A stretch of 64,000 nucleotides of DNA, from positions 1 to 64,000 of the forward strand of contig CAVXFL010000004.1 of the NCBI GenBank assembly GCA_963761015.1, given 5' to 3'. The notes beneath the pieces were generated by a model. The model had not been told where the DNA came from and made no database searches. It worked only from the letters and a program-made list of their open reading frames with translations. This document shows, in pieces, positions 45,952-54,875 of the stretch; the first letter of the stretch is position 1, and the number at the start of each line of letters is the position of its first letter. The DNA is from CAVXFL01 sp963761015 (GTDB lineage: Bacteria > Pseudomonadota > Alphaproteobacteria > Acetobacterales > Acetobacteraceae). The translations under genes were made by a program, and so were the position numbers.

Positions 45952-47494
45952 ATGGACGAGACGAGCGACCGAACCGAAGCCGTGCTTCGCCACGCGGAAG
46001 CGTCGATGGACGACGCGGTTGCGCGGTGGTTCACGCTGCTGCGCATCCCGAGCATCAGCGCCCAGCCCGCGCATGCCGCTGATTGCGCCAAGGCCGCGGA
46101 ATGGGTGCGCGGCGAACTGGCGGGGATGGGATTTCAGGCCGAAGTGCGGCCGACTTCCGGGCATCCCTGCGTGGTCGCGCATCACGCCGGGCCCGGCGCG
46201 ACGGCCCCGCATTTGCTGTTCTACGGCCATTACGACGTGCAGCCGCCGGAGCCGCTGGAGCTGTGGCCGAGCCCGCCATTCGAGCCCACGCTCGTCGATG
46301 GACCGCGCGGCAAGCGCGTGGTGGCGCGCGGCGCGGTCGACGACAAGGGCCAGGTTTCGACCTGGCTCACCGCCCTGCGCGCCTGGCAGGAGGTGACAGG
46401 CAGCCTGCCCGTGCGCGCGAGCGTGCTGGTGGAAGGCGAGGAGGAAATCGGCAGCCCGAGCCTGGAGCCGTTCCTGGAGGAGCATCGGCGGGAGCTGGCG
46501 GCCGACGTCGCGGTGATTTCGGACACCGGAATGTGGGATATCGACACGCCGGCGATCACGACGCGGCTGCGCGGACTGGTCTACGTTCAGATCATGCTCA
46601 GGGGCCCGGAGCGCGACCTGCATTCGGGCATGTTCGGCGGCTCCGCGCTCAATCCCATCAACGCGTTGACCACGATTCTCGGCGAGTTGCGGAACCGGCA
46701 CGGCGGGATCGAGATCCCGGGGTTCTACGACCAGGTGCGGCCGGTCTCGGTGGACCAGCGCCGGCAATGGGCGGAACTCGGCTTCGACGAGGGCGCGTTT
46801 TTAGGTGGGATCGGATTGTCGCACCCGGCCGGCGAGGCCGGCGTTCCAGCCCTGGAACGCCTATGGGCGCGGCCGACCGCGGACATCAACGGGATCTGGG
46901 GCGGCTATACCGGGGCCGGGGCCAAAACGGTGATCCCGGCCGAGGCGCACGCGAAACTCTCGTTCCGGCTCGTGCCCGATCAGGACCCGAACACGATTCT
47001 GGACGGTTTGAAGAGTTTCGTCGCCCGCCGGCTGCCGCCAGATGCGCGTGTCGAGTACCGAGGTATTCGGGTTGGCGCCGGCCATCGAAGTGCCGAGCGA
47101 TTCGCGATGGGTGCGCGCGGCGGCGGCCGCGCTTGCCGACGAGTTCGGGCGCGCGCCGGTGATGATGGGCTGCGGCGGGTCCATTCCGGTGGCGGACAGT
47201 CTGCGCCGGATCGTCGGCCTGGACAGCCTGCTGGTGGGGTTCGGGCTGGATGACGATCAGCCGCACAGTCCCGGGGAAAAATTCGAGATGCGCTGCTTTC
47301 AGCGCGGCGTGCGCAGCCACATCCGAATGCTGGGGAAGTTCGCCGATTTCGGCAGCCTGACGATCACGGAAGGCCGTTCGCTTCGCTGTTCGTCATGCCC
47401 CGAGTTCAGCCGGACCTTCGTAGCCGATCTGTCTCGGCCTCCTCTTGTGGGGAAGGGGAGTCGTTGCCGTCCCCGGGACGGATGCGCGGCCTGA
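45952..47494 (+). CDS. M20 family dipeptidase/metallopeptidase (frameshifted)
   Basis: ATG at 45952 has a GGAG six bases upstream. Metal and catalytic motifs of the M20 dipeptidase group are clear: LLFYGHYDVQPPEPLE, ARGAVDDKGQV, LVEGEEEIGSPSL, VISDTGMW, and after the frame change GCGGSIPVAD and EKFEMRCFQRGVRSH. An extra G in CGAGG near 47,053-47,060 breaks the frame (restored VEYRVFGLAPAIEVP). It hydrolyses dipeptides or related amides in the cytoplasm with two zinc ions. The C-terminal 40 residues past the conserved end look non-native and overlap the next gene start, so a second error is possible. Confidence 0.82.
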
Positions 47495-48099
47495 GCATCG
47501 TTGGCCTGCGAAGCCCGCTGGCCGGTCCGTTCGATCTCGCGGTCGCCGAAGGCGCGGTCGCGATCAGTGGGCCGTCTGGCTCGGGCAAGAGCCTGTTCCT
47601 GCGCATGGTCGCCGATCTCGACCCGAACGAGGGCGAGGTCATGCTGGACGGAGCGCACCGCGGCGATATCGCCGCCCCGACCTGGCGGCGCCGCGTGAGC
47701 TACAGCGCCGCCGAGACGGGATGGTGGAGCGATTCGGTCGCCGACCATTTTCCCCCGCACGCAACGGATGCGGCGCGAGCCTTGGCGGGGCGACTGGCGC
47801 TCGCACCGCAATTGCTGGCGGGATCGGTCACCCGGCTCTCGTCGGGGGAAAAGCTGCAACTCGCGCTGGTCAGGGTACTGCTGCTGGACCCGCGCGTGCT
47901 GCTGCTCGACGAGCCAACCGGGGCGCTCGACCAGGACAGCACCCGCCTTGTGGAACAGGTGCTGCGCGAACGCATGGGCGCCGGCATGATCCTGCTGCTG
48001 TCCACGCACGACGCGGGCCAGCCGGAGCGGCTCGGCGCGCGTCACTTGCGGATGGACGCGGGGCGGCTCAGGGAACTGGCATGCAGCCCATCCTGCTGA
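47482..48099 (+). CDS. FetA-like ABC ATPase (iron/metal exporter)
   Basis: A 205-residue ATPase with Walker A GPSGSGKSLFLR, signature RLSSGEKLQLALVRV, Walker B VLLLDEPTGALDQD and H-loop STHDAGQPE. It pairs with the YbbM/FetB-type permease whose gene overlaps its 3' end by 19 bases. FetAB exports iron and helps against oxidative stress in Escherichia coli; here the function is assigned by that pairing. The length is close to the family norm. Confidence 0.82.
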   Translation: MRGLSIVGLRSPLAGPFDLAVAEGAVAISGPSGSGKSLFLRMVADLDPNEGEVMLDGAHRGDIAAPTWRRRVSYSAAETGWWSDSVADHFPPHATDAARALAGRLALAPQLLAGSVTRLSSGEKLQLALVRVLLLDPRVLLLDEPTGALDQDSTRLVEQVLRERMGAGMILLLSTHDAGQPERLGARHLRMDAGRLRELACSPSC

Positions 48100-48905
48100 C
48101 GCCGCGCGATCTGGCGGTTTCCTCCACGCTCCTGGTGCTCGACGGCGTGCTGTCGGTCGCGCTGGGGCTCGCGCTGCACCGCCAACTGGCGGTAGCCGGC
48201 ACCCGGATGGTGATCCAGCTTCTGCTCGTGGGGCTCGTGCTGCGCGCCGCGTTTTCGGCCCGCTCCCCGGCCCTCACCCTCGGACTGGTCGTGATCATGG
48301 TGGCGATCGCGGCGCGTGAGGTGGCGGTTCGGCCGGAGCAGCGGTTGTCGAACTTCGGCAATTACCAGATCGCCGGGGTGGCGGTCGGCTTGACCACCGC
48401 GATCACCGCGCTGCTCGCGCTGACCACGGCAATCCGGCCGCAGCCGTGGTACGACCCGCGCTACGCCATCCCGTTGGCCGGCATCATCACGGGCAACGTG
48501 CTGAACGCCGCCAGCCTGGCGCTCGATTCGCTGCTCGGCGGCGTGGTGCGCGAGCGCGCGGCGATCGAGGCGCAGCTCGCCCTGGGCGCGACGATCCGCC
48601 AAGCGATGGCGCGACTGGTGCGCCAGTCGATCCGCCGCGCGTTGCTGCCGATGATCAACACCATGTCGGCCGCCGGCGTGGTGACCTTGCCCGGAATCAT
48701 GACGGGACAGATTCTCGCCGGCCTCGATCCGGTGCAGGCGGTAAAATACCAGATTCTGCTGATGTTTCTGCTCTCCGGCGGCAGCGGGCTCGGGGCCGCC
48801 ATCGCGGTGTTCCTCGGCGCGCGCCGCCTGACCGACAGCCGCCAGCGGCTCCGGCTGGACCGCGTGTCGGGCGGCCAGCGCGCGGCTCCGGCGCGGCGAC
48901 GCTGA
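48081..48905 (+). CDS. FetB/YbbM-type ABC permease
   Basis: A 274-residue inner-membrane protein with about seven helices: VSSTLLVLDGVLSVALGLAL, then RMVIQLLLVGLVLRA, and the UPF0014 signature LALGATIRQAMARLVRQSIR followed by MINTMSAAGVVTLPGIMTGQ (conserved). It belongs to the YbbM/FetB family and should form a metal exporter with the upstream ATPase. Its TGA shares its A with the glycerol kinase ATG, so three genes are in one operon. Confidence 0.9.
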   Translation: MQPILLTPRDLAVSSTLLVLDGVLSVALGLALHRQLAVAGTRMVIQLLLVGLVLRAAFSARSPALTLGLVVIMVAIAAREVAVRPEQRLSNFGNYQIAGVAVGLTTAITALLALTTAIRPQPWYDPRYAIPLAGIITGNVLNAASLALDSLLGGVVRERAAIEAQLALGATIRQAMARLVRQSIRRALLPMINTMSAAGVVTLPGIMTGQILAGLDPVQAVKYQILLMFLLSGGSGLGAAIAVFLGARRLTDSRQRLRLDRVSGGQRAAPARRR

Positions 48906-50392
48906 TGGCCGACCTGCTGCTCGCCCTCGATCAAGGCACGACGTCGACGCGCGCCATCGCCTTTCGCGCGCCCGATCTCGACCCGGTCGCCGTCGCGCAA
49001 CGGGAATTGCCGCAGCATTTTCCGGGGCCGGGGCTGGTCGAGCACGACCCCGAGGATATTTGGCGGGATTCGGTGGCGGTGCTGCGGCAGGCCCTGGCCG
49101 AGGCCGGCGCGCCGCCCGGGGACCTCGTCGGCATCGGCATCACCAATCAGCGCGAGACGGTTCTGGTCTGGGACCGGCGCACCGGCGCGCCGATCCATCG
49201 CGCGATCGTGTGGCAGGACCGCCGGACGGCGGACGCCTGCGCCGCGCTTCGCGAGGGCGGGCTCGAGGCCCTGATCTCCGCGCGAACCGGGCTGGTGGTC
49301 GATCCGTATTTCTCCGCCACCAAGCTCGCCTGGCTGCTGGACAACGTCCCCGGCGCGCGCGCCCGCGCCGAGCGCGGCGAACTCGCCTTCGGAACGGTCG
49401 ATACATTCCTGCTCTGGCGCTTCACCGGCGGACGGATGCACGCGACGGACGCGACCAACGCCAGCCGGACCATGCTGTTCGACATCAGGCGGGGCGTGTG
49501 GGACGAGGATTTGCTGGCGTTGTTCCGCGTTCCCGCCGCCCTGCTGCCGGAGGTGCGGGACTGCGCCGGCGATTTCGGAACAATTGCTGCCGAAATCGTG
49601 GGCGCGCCGGTGCGCATCCTGGGCATGGCCGGCGACCAGCAGGCGGCCGCCATCGGCCAGGCGTGCTTCCGGCCGGGCATGGTGAAGGCGACGTACGGAA
49701 CCGGCGCGTTCATCCTGCTGAACACGGGTGAATTACCGGTCGTCTCGCGCGAACGGCTGCTGACCACGATCGCCTGGCAGCGCGACGGCCGGCGCAGCTA
49801 CGCGCTGGAGGGCGCGATCTTCGTGGCCGGCGCGGCCGTGCAATGGCTGCGCGATTCGCTTGGGCTGCTGCGGGAGGCAGCCAATTCCGGCCCGCTCGCC
49901 GCGCGCGCCGATCCCGACCAGGCGATTTACTTCGTGCCGGCCTTCACCGGGCTCGGCGCGCCGCACTGGGATTCGCATGCGCGCGGCGCGGTGTTCGGCC
50001 TCACCCGCGCGACCGGCCCGGCGGAGTTGGCGCGCGCGGCGCTGGAGAGCGTCGCCCATCAGACCCGCGATCTGCTGGAGGCCATGGGCCGCGACCTTGG
50101 CGGTCGGCTCGACCCGGTGCTGCGCGTCGATGGCGGCATGGCGGCGTCGGACTGGACCATGCAGTTCCTCGCCGACATGCTCGGCGCGCCGGTGGACCGG
50201 CCCGTATTCGCCGAACGCACCGCGGTCGGTGCCGCTTATCTGGCCGGTCTCGCCGCCGGGGTTTGCCCCGAGCCGGACGTGTTCGCCGAGGGGTGGCGCC
50301 ATGGCCGCCGGTTCGTGCCGGAACTGGAGCCGGGCGCGCGCGAGCGCAAATACGCCGGATGGACGGACGCGGTGCGCCGCACGCTGGGGTGA
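48905..50392 (+). CDS. glpK: Glycerol kinase
   Basis: A 495-residue FGGY kinase: phosphate-1 loop LALDQGTTSTRAIAF, GITNQRETVLVWDR, TVDTFLLWRFTGG, GMVKATYGTGAFILLN, and the adenosine motif LRVDGGMAASDWTMQFLAD. It phosphorylates glycerol to glycerol 3-phosphate with ATP in the cytoplasm. Length fits GlpK (about 500). It is unusually placed, directly after the FetAB-like exporter, with no glpD or glpF in view. Confidence 0.95.
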   Translation: MADLLLALDQGTTSTRAIAFRAPDLDPVAVAQRELPQHFPGPGLVEHDPEDIWRDSVAVLRQALAEAGAPPGDLVGIGITNQRETVLVWDRRTGAPIHRAIVWQDRRTADACAALREGGLEALISARTGLVVDPYFSATKLAWLLDNVPGARARAERGELAFGTVDTFLLWRFTGGRMHATDATNASRTMLFDIRRGVWDEDLLALFRVPAALLPEVRDCAGDFGTIAAEIVGAPVRILGMAGDQQAAAIGQACFRPGMVKATYGTGAFILLNTGELPVVSRERLLTTIAWQRDGRRSYALEGAIFVAGAAVQWLRDSLGLLREAANSGPLAARADPDQAIYFVPAFTGLGAPHWDSHARGAVFGLTRATGPAELARAALESVAHQTRDLLEAMGRDLGGRLDPVLRVDGGMAASDWTMQFLADMLGAPVDRPVFAERTAVGAAYLAGLAAGVCPEPDVFAEGWRHGRRFVPELEPGARERKYAGWTDAVRRTLG

Positions 50393-50446
50393 CGATGACC
50401 CTGGCCTGCGTCTAAAAGGTCGAATCCTGGCCGCAACGGGGGAACC

Positions 50447-51163
50447 ATGCCGCCGCTCGATCCGAACACGCTCGACCTGCTGCGCGGCGTCAGCACGGCG
50501 ACCTTGACCACGCAGATGTTCAAGCGCGGCTTTCGCAACGTCTTCATGCAAGGCGTGCGGCCGCTCGGGCCGCTCTCCGCCAATCTGGTCGGACCGGCCT
50601 ATACGCTGCGCAACATCCCGGCGCGCGAGGACCTGGACCAGATCGGCGTATTCGCCAACCCCGAGCACCCGCAGCGCAAGGCGATCGAGACCACGCCGCA
50701 AGGCCACGTGCTGGTGATCGACTGCCGCGCTGACGCGCGCGTGGCCTGCGGCGGCGACATCCTGATGACAAGGCTGAAGGTACGCGGCGCCGCCGGCATG
50801 GTGTCGGACGGCGGCGTGCGCGACAGCGGACCGATCGGCGAGATGGGTTTTCCGGTGTTCTGCGCCGGCCCCAGCGCACCGCTGAACCTGGTCGTCCATC
50901 ACGCGGTCGATATCAACGTGCCGATCGGCTGCGGCGGCGTGCCGGTCTACCCCGGCGACGTGATCGTCGGGGACCGCGATGGTGTGGTCGTGATCCCGCG
51001 CGCGCTGGCCGGCGACGTGGCGCGGGACGGCGCCGAGCAGGAGGCGCTGGAGACGTTCGTCCTCGACCGCATTGCCGAAGGGGCGCCGCTGGCCGGAACT
51101 TATCCGCCCAGCGAGGCGACGCGGGCCGCCTTCGAGCAATGGCGGGCGGCGCGACAGGGCTGA
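50447..51163 (+). CDS. RraA-like protein / HMG-type aldolase family
   Basis: A 238-residue protein with the family core VSDGGVRDSGPIGEMGFPVF, where Arg and Asp form the metal-linked active site, plus HVLVIDCRADARVACGGDIL and GDVIVGDRDGVVVIP. The family includes RNase E inhibitors and 4-hydroxy-4-methyl-2-oxoglutarate/oxaloacetate aldolases; with these catalytic residues the enzyme role is more likely. It lies between glycerol kinase and malate synthase, consistent with a small organic-acid context. Confidence 0.85.
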   Translation: MPPLDPNTLDLLRGVSTATLTTQMFKRGFRNVFMQGVRPLGPLSANLVGPAYTLRNIPAREDLDQIGVFANPEHPQRKAIETTPQGHVLVIDCRADARVACGGDILMTRLKVRGAAGMVSDGGVRDSGPIGEMGFPVFCAGPSAPLNLVVHHAVDINVPIGCGGVPVYPGDVIVGDRDGVVVIPRALAGDVARDGAEQEALETFVLDRIAEGAPLAGTYPPSEATRAAFEQWRAARQG

Positions 51164-51222
51164 TTCCGGCGCCTCCACGATCACGTTCGGTAAGCAAAAA
51201 GACGAAGCAACGGGGAATCCAG

Positions 51223-53397
51223 GTGAGCGAACAATACGGTCAGGTCGGCGGTCTCGGGGTTGCCGGGGTTCTGCGCGCGTTCGTCGATGACGAGGCCATT
51301 CCAGGCACCGGCATCGAGCCCGCTGCCTTCTGGAGCGGGTTCGCCGCGATCATCCGCGACCTCGGGCCGCGCAACGACGCGCTGATGCGCCAGCGCGACG
51401 CGATGCAGGCCGAGATCGACCATTGGCACAAGAACAACCGCGGCAAGCCGCTCGATTTCGAGTCGTACGAGGCTTTCCTGCGCGGCATCGGCTATCTGCA
51501 AACCGAGCCGCCGGACTTCACCGCCGAGGTGGCCGGCGTCGATCCGGAGATCGGCCATATCGCCGGACCGCAACTCGTGGTCCCGGTCACCAACGCGCGC
51601 TACGCCCTGAACGCCGCCAATGCACGCTGGGGCAGTCTGTACGACGCGCTCTACGGCACCGACGTCATCCCGGAGGACGGCGGCGCGTCCCGCAACGGCG
51701 CCTATAATAAGGTACGAGGCCAGCGGGTGGTACAGCACGTACGCGGCCTGCTGGACGAAATCGTGCCCCTCGCGGACGGCAGCCATCGCGACGCGGTGGC
51801 CTACGCGGTTGCGGGCGGGGAACTGTCCGTTTCCCTGAAGGGTGGCCAGCGCAGCGCGCTCGCGCAACCCGAGAAATTTGCCGGATTCCAGGGCGCTGCG
51901 GAAGCGCCCGGCGCCGTCCTGTTGCGCAATCACAGCTTGCACATCGAACTGGTGATCGACCGCGGTCATCCGGTCGGGCGGGACGATCCGGCCGGCATCG
52001 CCGACGTGATCGCCGAGGCGGCCGTCACCACCATCATGGATCTGGAGGACTCGGTCGCGGCGGTCGATGCCGAGGACAAGGTTCTGGCCTACCGGAACTG
52101 GCTCGGGCTCATGACCGGCAACCTGAGCGCGCGGTTCGACAAGGCCGGCGGCATGATGGAGCGCCGACTGAACCCGGACCGGGCCTATACGGCGCCGGAC
52201 GGCGGCTCCCTCACCCTGCCCGGCCGCAGCCTCATGCTGGTGCGCAATGTCGGGCTGCACATGTACACTGACGCCGTGGTTGACGCGGCGGGCCGGCCGA
52301 TCCCGGAAGGCATGCTCGACGCGGCGATCACCGCGCTGATCGCGCTGCACGACCTGCGCGGCGACAAAGCGTTGAAGAACAGCCGCGCCGGTTCGGTCTA
52401 CATCGTGAAGCCGAAGCTGCACGGCGCGGAGGAAGTGGCGTTCGCGGCCGAGGTGTTCGCCCGGGTGGAGGATCTGCTCGGCGTGCCCCGCAACACGCTG
52501 AAAATGGGCATCATGGACGAGGAGCGGCGGACCAGCGCCAACCTCAGGGCCTGCATCTTCGCCGCCAAGGACCGCATCGCGTTCATCAACACGGGATTCC
52601 TCGACCGCACCGCGGACGAGATCCATACCTCGATCGAAGCCGGGGCGATGGTCCGCAAGGGCGAGATGCGCGGCACCGCCTGGATCAAGGCGTACGAGGA
52701 TCGCAATGTCGGCGTCGGCTTGGCCTGCGGCCTGCGCGGGCAGGCGCAGATCGGCAAGGGCATGTGGACCGCGCCCGACCGGATGGCGGAAATGGTCGCG
52801 CAGAAAATCGCGCATCCCCGCGCCGGCGCCAACACCGCCTGGGTGCCGACACCGACCGCCGCCACCTTGCACGCGCTGCATTATCACAAGGTGGACGTGG
52901 CCGCCCGGCAGGCCGAGTTGACCGCGCGCCCGATCCCGCCGCTCGGCGAGTTGCTCAGCCTTCCGCTGGCCGAGGGCCGCAACTGGTCGCAGCACGACGT
53001 GCAGCACGAATTGGACAACAACGCCCAGGGGATTCTCGGCTACGTGGTCCGCTGGATCGACCAGGGCATCGGCTGCTCGAAGGTGCCGGACATCGACAAC
53101 GTCGCACTGATGGAGGACCGCGCCACCTTGCGCATCTCCAGCCAGCACATCGCCAACTGGCTGCTGCACCGCATCGCCAGCGACGAGCAGGTGATGTCGA
53201 CGTTGAAGCGCATGGCTGCGGTGGTGGACCGGCAGAACCACGGCGATCCGAACTACCGGCCGATGGCGCCGGCGTTCGACGGCCCGGCGTTCCAGGCGGC
53301 CTGCGACCTGGTGTTCAAGGGGCGCGAGCAGCCGAACGGCTACACCGAGTGGATCTTGCATGCCCGCCGTCGCGAGGTGAAGGCGGCGGCCGGCTGA
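51223..53397 (+). CDS. glcB: Malate synthase G
   Basis: A 724-residue enzyme that condenses glyoxylate with acetyl-CoA to malate. The start is a GTG (VSEQYGQVGGLGVAGVLRAF) with GGGGA about eight bases upstream; this gives the family's usual 720-730 residues. The TIM barrel carries VTTIMDLEDSVAAVDAEDKV (key LEDSVAAVD), RSLMLVRNVGLHMYTDAV, KMGIMDEERRTSANL and the catalytic base region AWVPTPTAATLHALHYH. No isocitrate lyase is in view, so glyoxylate may come from glycolate. Confidence 0.96.
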   Translation: MSEQYGQVGGLGVAGVLRAFVDDEAIPGTGIEPAAFWSGFAAIIRDLGPRNDALMRQRDAMQAEIDHWHKNNRGKPLDFESYEAFLRGIGYLQTEPPDFTAEVAGVDPEIGHIAGPQLVVPVTNARYALNAANARWGSLYDALYGTDVIPEDGGASRNGAYNKVRGQRVVQHVRGLLDEIVPLADGSHRDAVAYAVAGGELSVSLKGGQRSALAQPEKFAGFQGAAEAPGAVLLRNHSLHIELVIDRGHPVGRDDPAGIADVIAEAAVTTIMDLEDSVAAVDAEDKVLAYRNWLGLMTGNLSARFDKAGGMMERRLNPDRAYTAPDGGSLTLPGRSLMLVRNVGLHMYTDAVVDAAGRPIPEGMLDAAITALIALHDLRGDKALKNSRAGSVYIVKPKLHGAEEVAFAAEVFARVEDLLGVPRNTLKMGIMDEERRTSANLRACIFAAKDRIAFINTGFLDRTADEIHTSIEAGAMVRKGEMRGTAWIKAYEDRNVGVGLACGLRGQAQIGKGMWTAPDRMAEMVAQKIAHPRAGANTAWVPTPTAATLHALHYHKVDVAARQAELTARPIPPLGELLSLPLAEGRNWSQHDVQHELDNNAQGILGYVVRWIDQGIGCSKVPDIDNVALMEDRATLRISSQHIANWLLHRIASDEQVMSTLKRMAAVVDRQNHGDPNYRPMAPAFDGPAFQAACDLVFKGREQPNGYTEWILHARRREVKAAAG

Positions 53398-53408
53398 GGG
53401 AGACGCAA

Positions 53409-53744
53409 ATGCAGTGGCTCATCATCGCGCGCGACGGCACGGACGCCGACGCCCCCGAGCGGCGGCTGCGGAGCCGCCCCGCCCATCTGGAAGGCGCGGC
53501 GCGGTTGCAGGCGGCGGGCCATCTGCTGATGGGCGGCGCCATCCTGGACGACGCGGGGCGCATGATCGGCTCGGCGGCCGTGGCGGAGTTCGCCACCCGC
53601 GCCGAACTCGACGAGTGGCTGCGCACCGACCCCTACGTGACCGGCGGCGTCTGGCAGCAGATCGAGGTCATCCCCTACCGGGTCGCGCCGCACTTTCTCG
53701 GATCGCATTTGGCCAGCCCGCCGACGGGTCCCGGCGCCGACTGA
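53409..53744 (+). CDS. YciI family protein
   Basis: A 111-residue ferredoxin-like-fold protein: MQWLIIARDGTDADAPERRL, RPAHLEGAARLQAAGHLLMG with the conserved His, and FATRAELDEWLRTDPYVTGG with the conserved Asp and Pro. Catalytic function of this family is mostly unknown. It follows malate synthase by 11 bases and is probably co-transcribed. Confidence 0.85.
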   Translation: MQWLIIARDGTDADAPERRLRSRPAHLEGAARLQAAGHLLMGGAILDDAGRMIGSAAVAEFATRAELDEWLRTDPYVTGGVWQQIEVIPYRVAPHFLGSHLASPPTGPGAD

Positions 53745-53890
53745 CCCCGCCCGGGATTCCGCCCGCGCGGAACGACGGCGCGGCGCGACGCATCCTCGCC
53801 CGCGACACCGACGGAAAATTCCGGCGCCGCGATTGCGCGCGCAACCGGGCGGGTCAGCCGATCGTAGCAACAAACGAGGAGCCACCGCCC

Positions 53891-54313
53891 ATGCCCGCCG
53901 CGCCGCGCGTCAGTCATGTGATGGAAACGTCGCTGTATGTCGCGGATCTCGACCGCTCGCAGCAATTCTATGCCCGCGTGTTTGGCTTCGAGTTGTTCAT
54001 GCACGACGAACGTATGTGCAGCCTTGGCGTACCGGGCGGTCAGGTGCTGCTGCTGTTCCGCCGCGGCGCGGCGGCGGAGCCGAGCCCGACCCCCGGTGGC
54101 ATAATTCCTGCACATGACGGAAACGGCGCACTTCACCTTTGCTTTGCCATTCCGCGCGGGGAACTCGGGGCATGGGAGCGGCATTTGGCTGCTGCCGGCA
54201 TAACGCTGGAAAGCCGCGTGGTCTGGGGTCGCGGCGGAGAGAGCCTGTATTTCCGCGACCCGGACGGACACTCACTCGAGGTGGCAACCCCCGGATTATG
54301 GCCGAACTATTGA
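53891..54313 (+). CDS. VOC (glyoxalase/bleomycin-resistance) family protein
   Basis: A 140-residue vicinal-oxygen-chelate protein. It shows HVMETSLYVADLDRSQQFYARVFGF, then DGNGALHLCFAI with a metal-type His, and the ending SLYFRDPDGHSLEVATPGLW with the conserved DPDGHxxE. Such proteins include dioxygenases, glyoxalases and antibiotic-binding proteins; the substrate is unknown. Spacing to yciI is about 146 bases. Confidence 0.88.
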   Translation: MPAAPRVSHVMETSLYVADLDRSQQFYARVFGFELFMHDERMCSLGVPGGQVLLLFRRGAAAEPSPTPGGIIPAHDGNGALHLCFAIPRGELGAWERHLAAAGITLESRVVWGRGGESLYFRDPDGHSLEVATPGLWPNY

Positions 54314-54875
54314 TGCCGGAAACGACGGATCGCGGTGGGCTCGGTGTGGCGGCCAGCACACAGCAGGGCGAGCGGCTCCACAAAAGAAGAGCATTTTGCC
54401 CCGCCCCCGTGCTACGTTTGTCAACGGGTGCTTCCGATGCGTGCGGATCGCAAGTCGTCTCGAAGTCGAGCAACTCGCAACGCCGAAACCGGAGCGCGCT
54501 TCATGTATTGGACTTGATGGTGGGAAAAGCGAATTCCGTAGAGTTGTCGTGGTACGCCAAATCGTCTTCGGCGAACCATGGGCGAAATCCGCGAAGGGGA
54601 TCGCGCCGGGATTTGCGAGAGCGTCGCGTGGTGGGGAATAGTGAATCGCCGAGCGGGGATTCATTAACCATTAGCGCCCCGCGTGTAAGCTCGTTAGCAG
54701 TTGGCGAATCGTGGCGGCAGGACGGGAGGGTTCCGGGCAGTTGTCGGCGCATGGACGGAATTCTGTTGTGCCGGGGCCCAGAGGCGCCTAGAACAAAAAA
54801 AGAACAATTTCGGTGTCCGAGGAGAACGAAACCCCGGCACTCGGCGTTCTCGAGTGCGCAGCAACGGAGTCGTCG
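54314..54875. other. Gene-free stretch upstream of prkA
   Basis: No convincing gene is found in about 560 bases. GC content seems lower than in the surrounding genes. A short reading frame on the - strand (54501-54752) has no family features. The region should contain the promoter of the prkA operon; an in-frame GTG at 54813 could extend PrkA by 21 residues, but its N-terminal match begins at 54876. Confidence 0.6.

Noticed and set aside
48081..48905. Tentative reading of the FetB-like permease as an amino-acid ABC permease
   Set aside because: The UPF0014/YbbM signature and its small ATPase partner fit the FetAB type better.
51181..53361. 726-residue open frame on the - strand opposite malate synthase
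   Set aside because: Antisense by-product of high GC; no recognisable domain.
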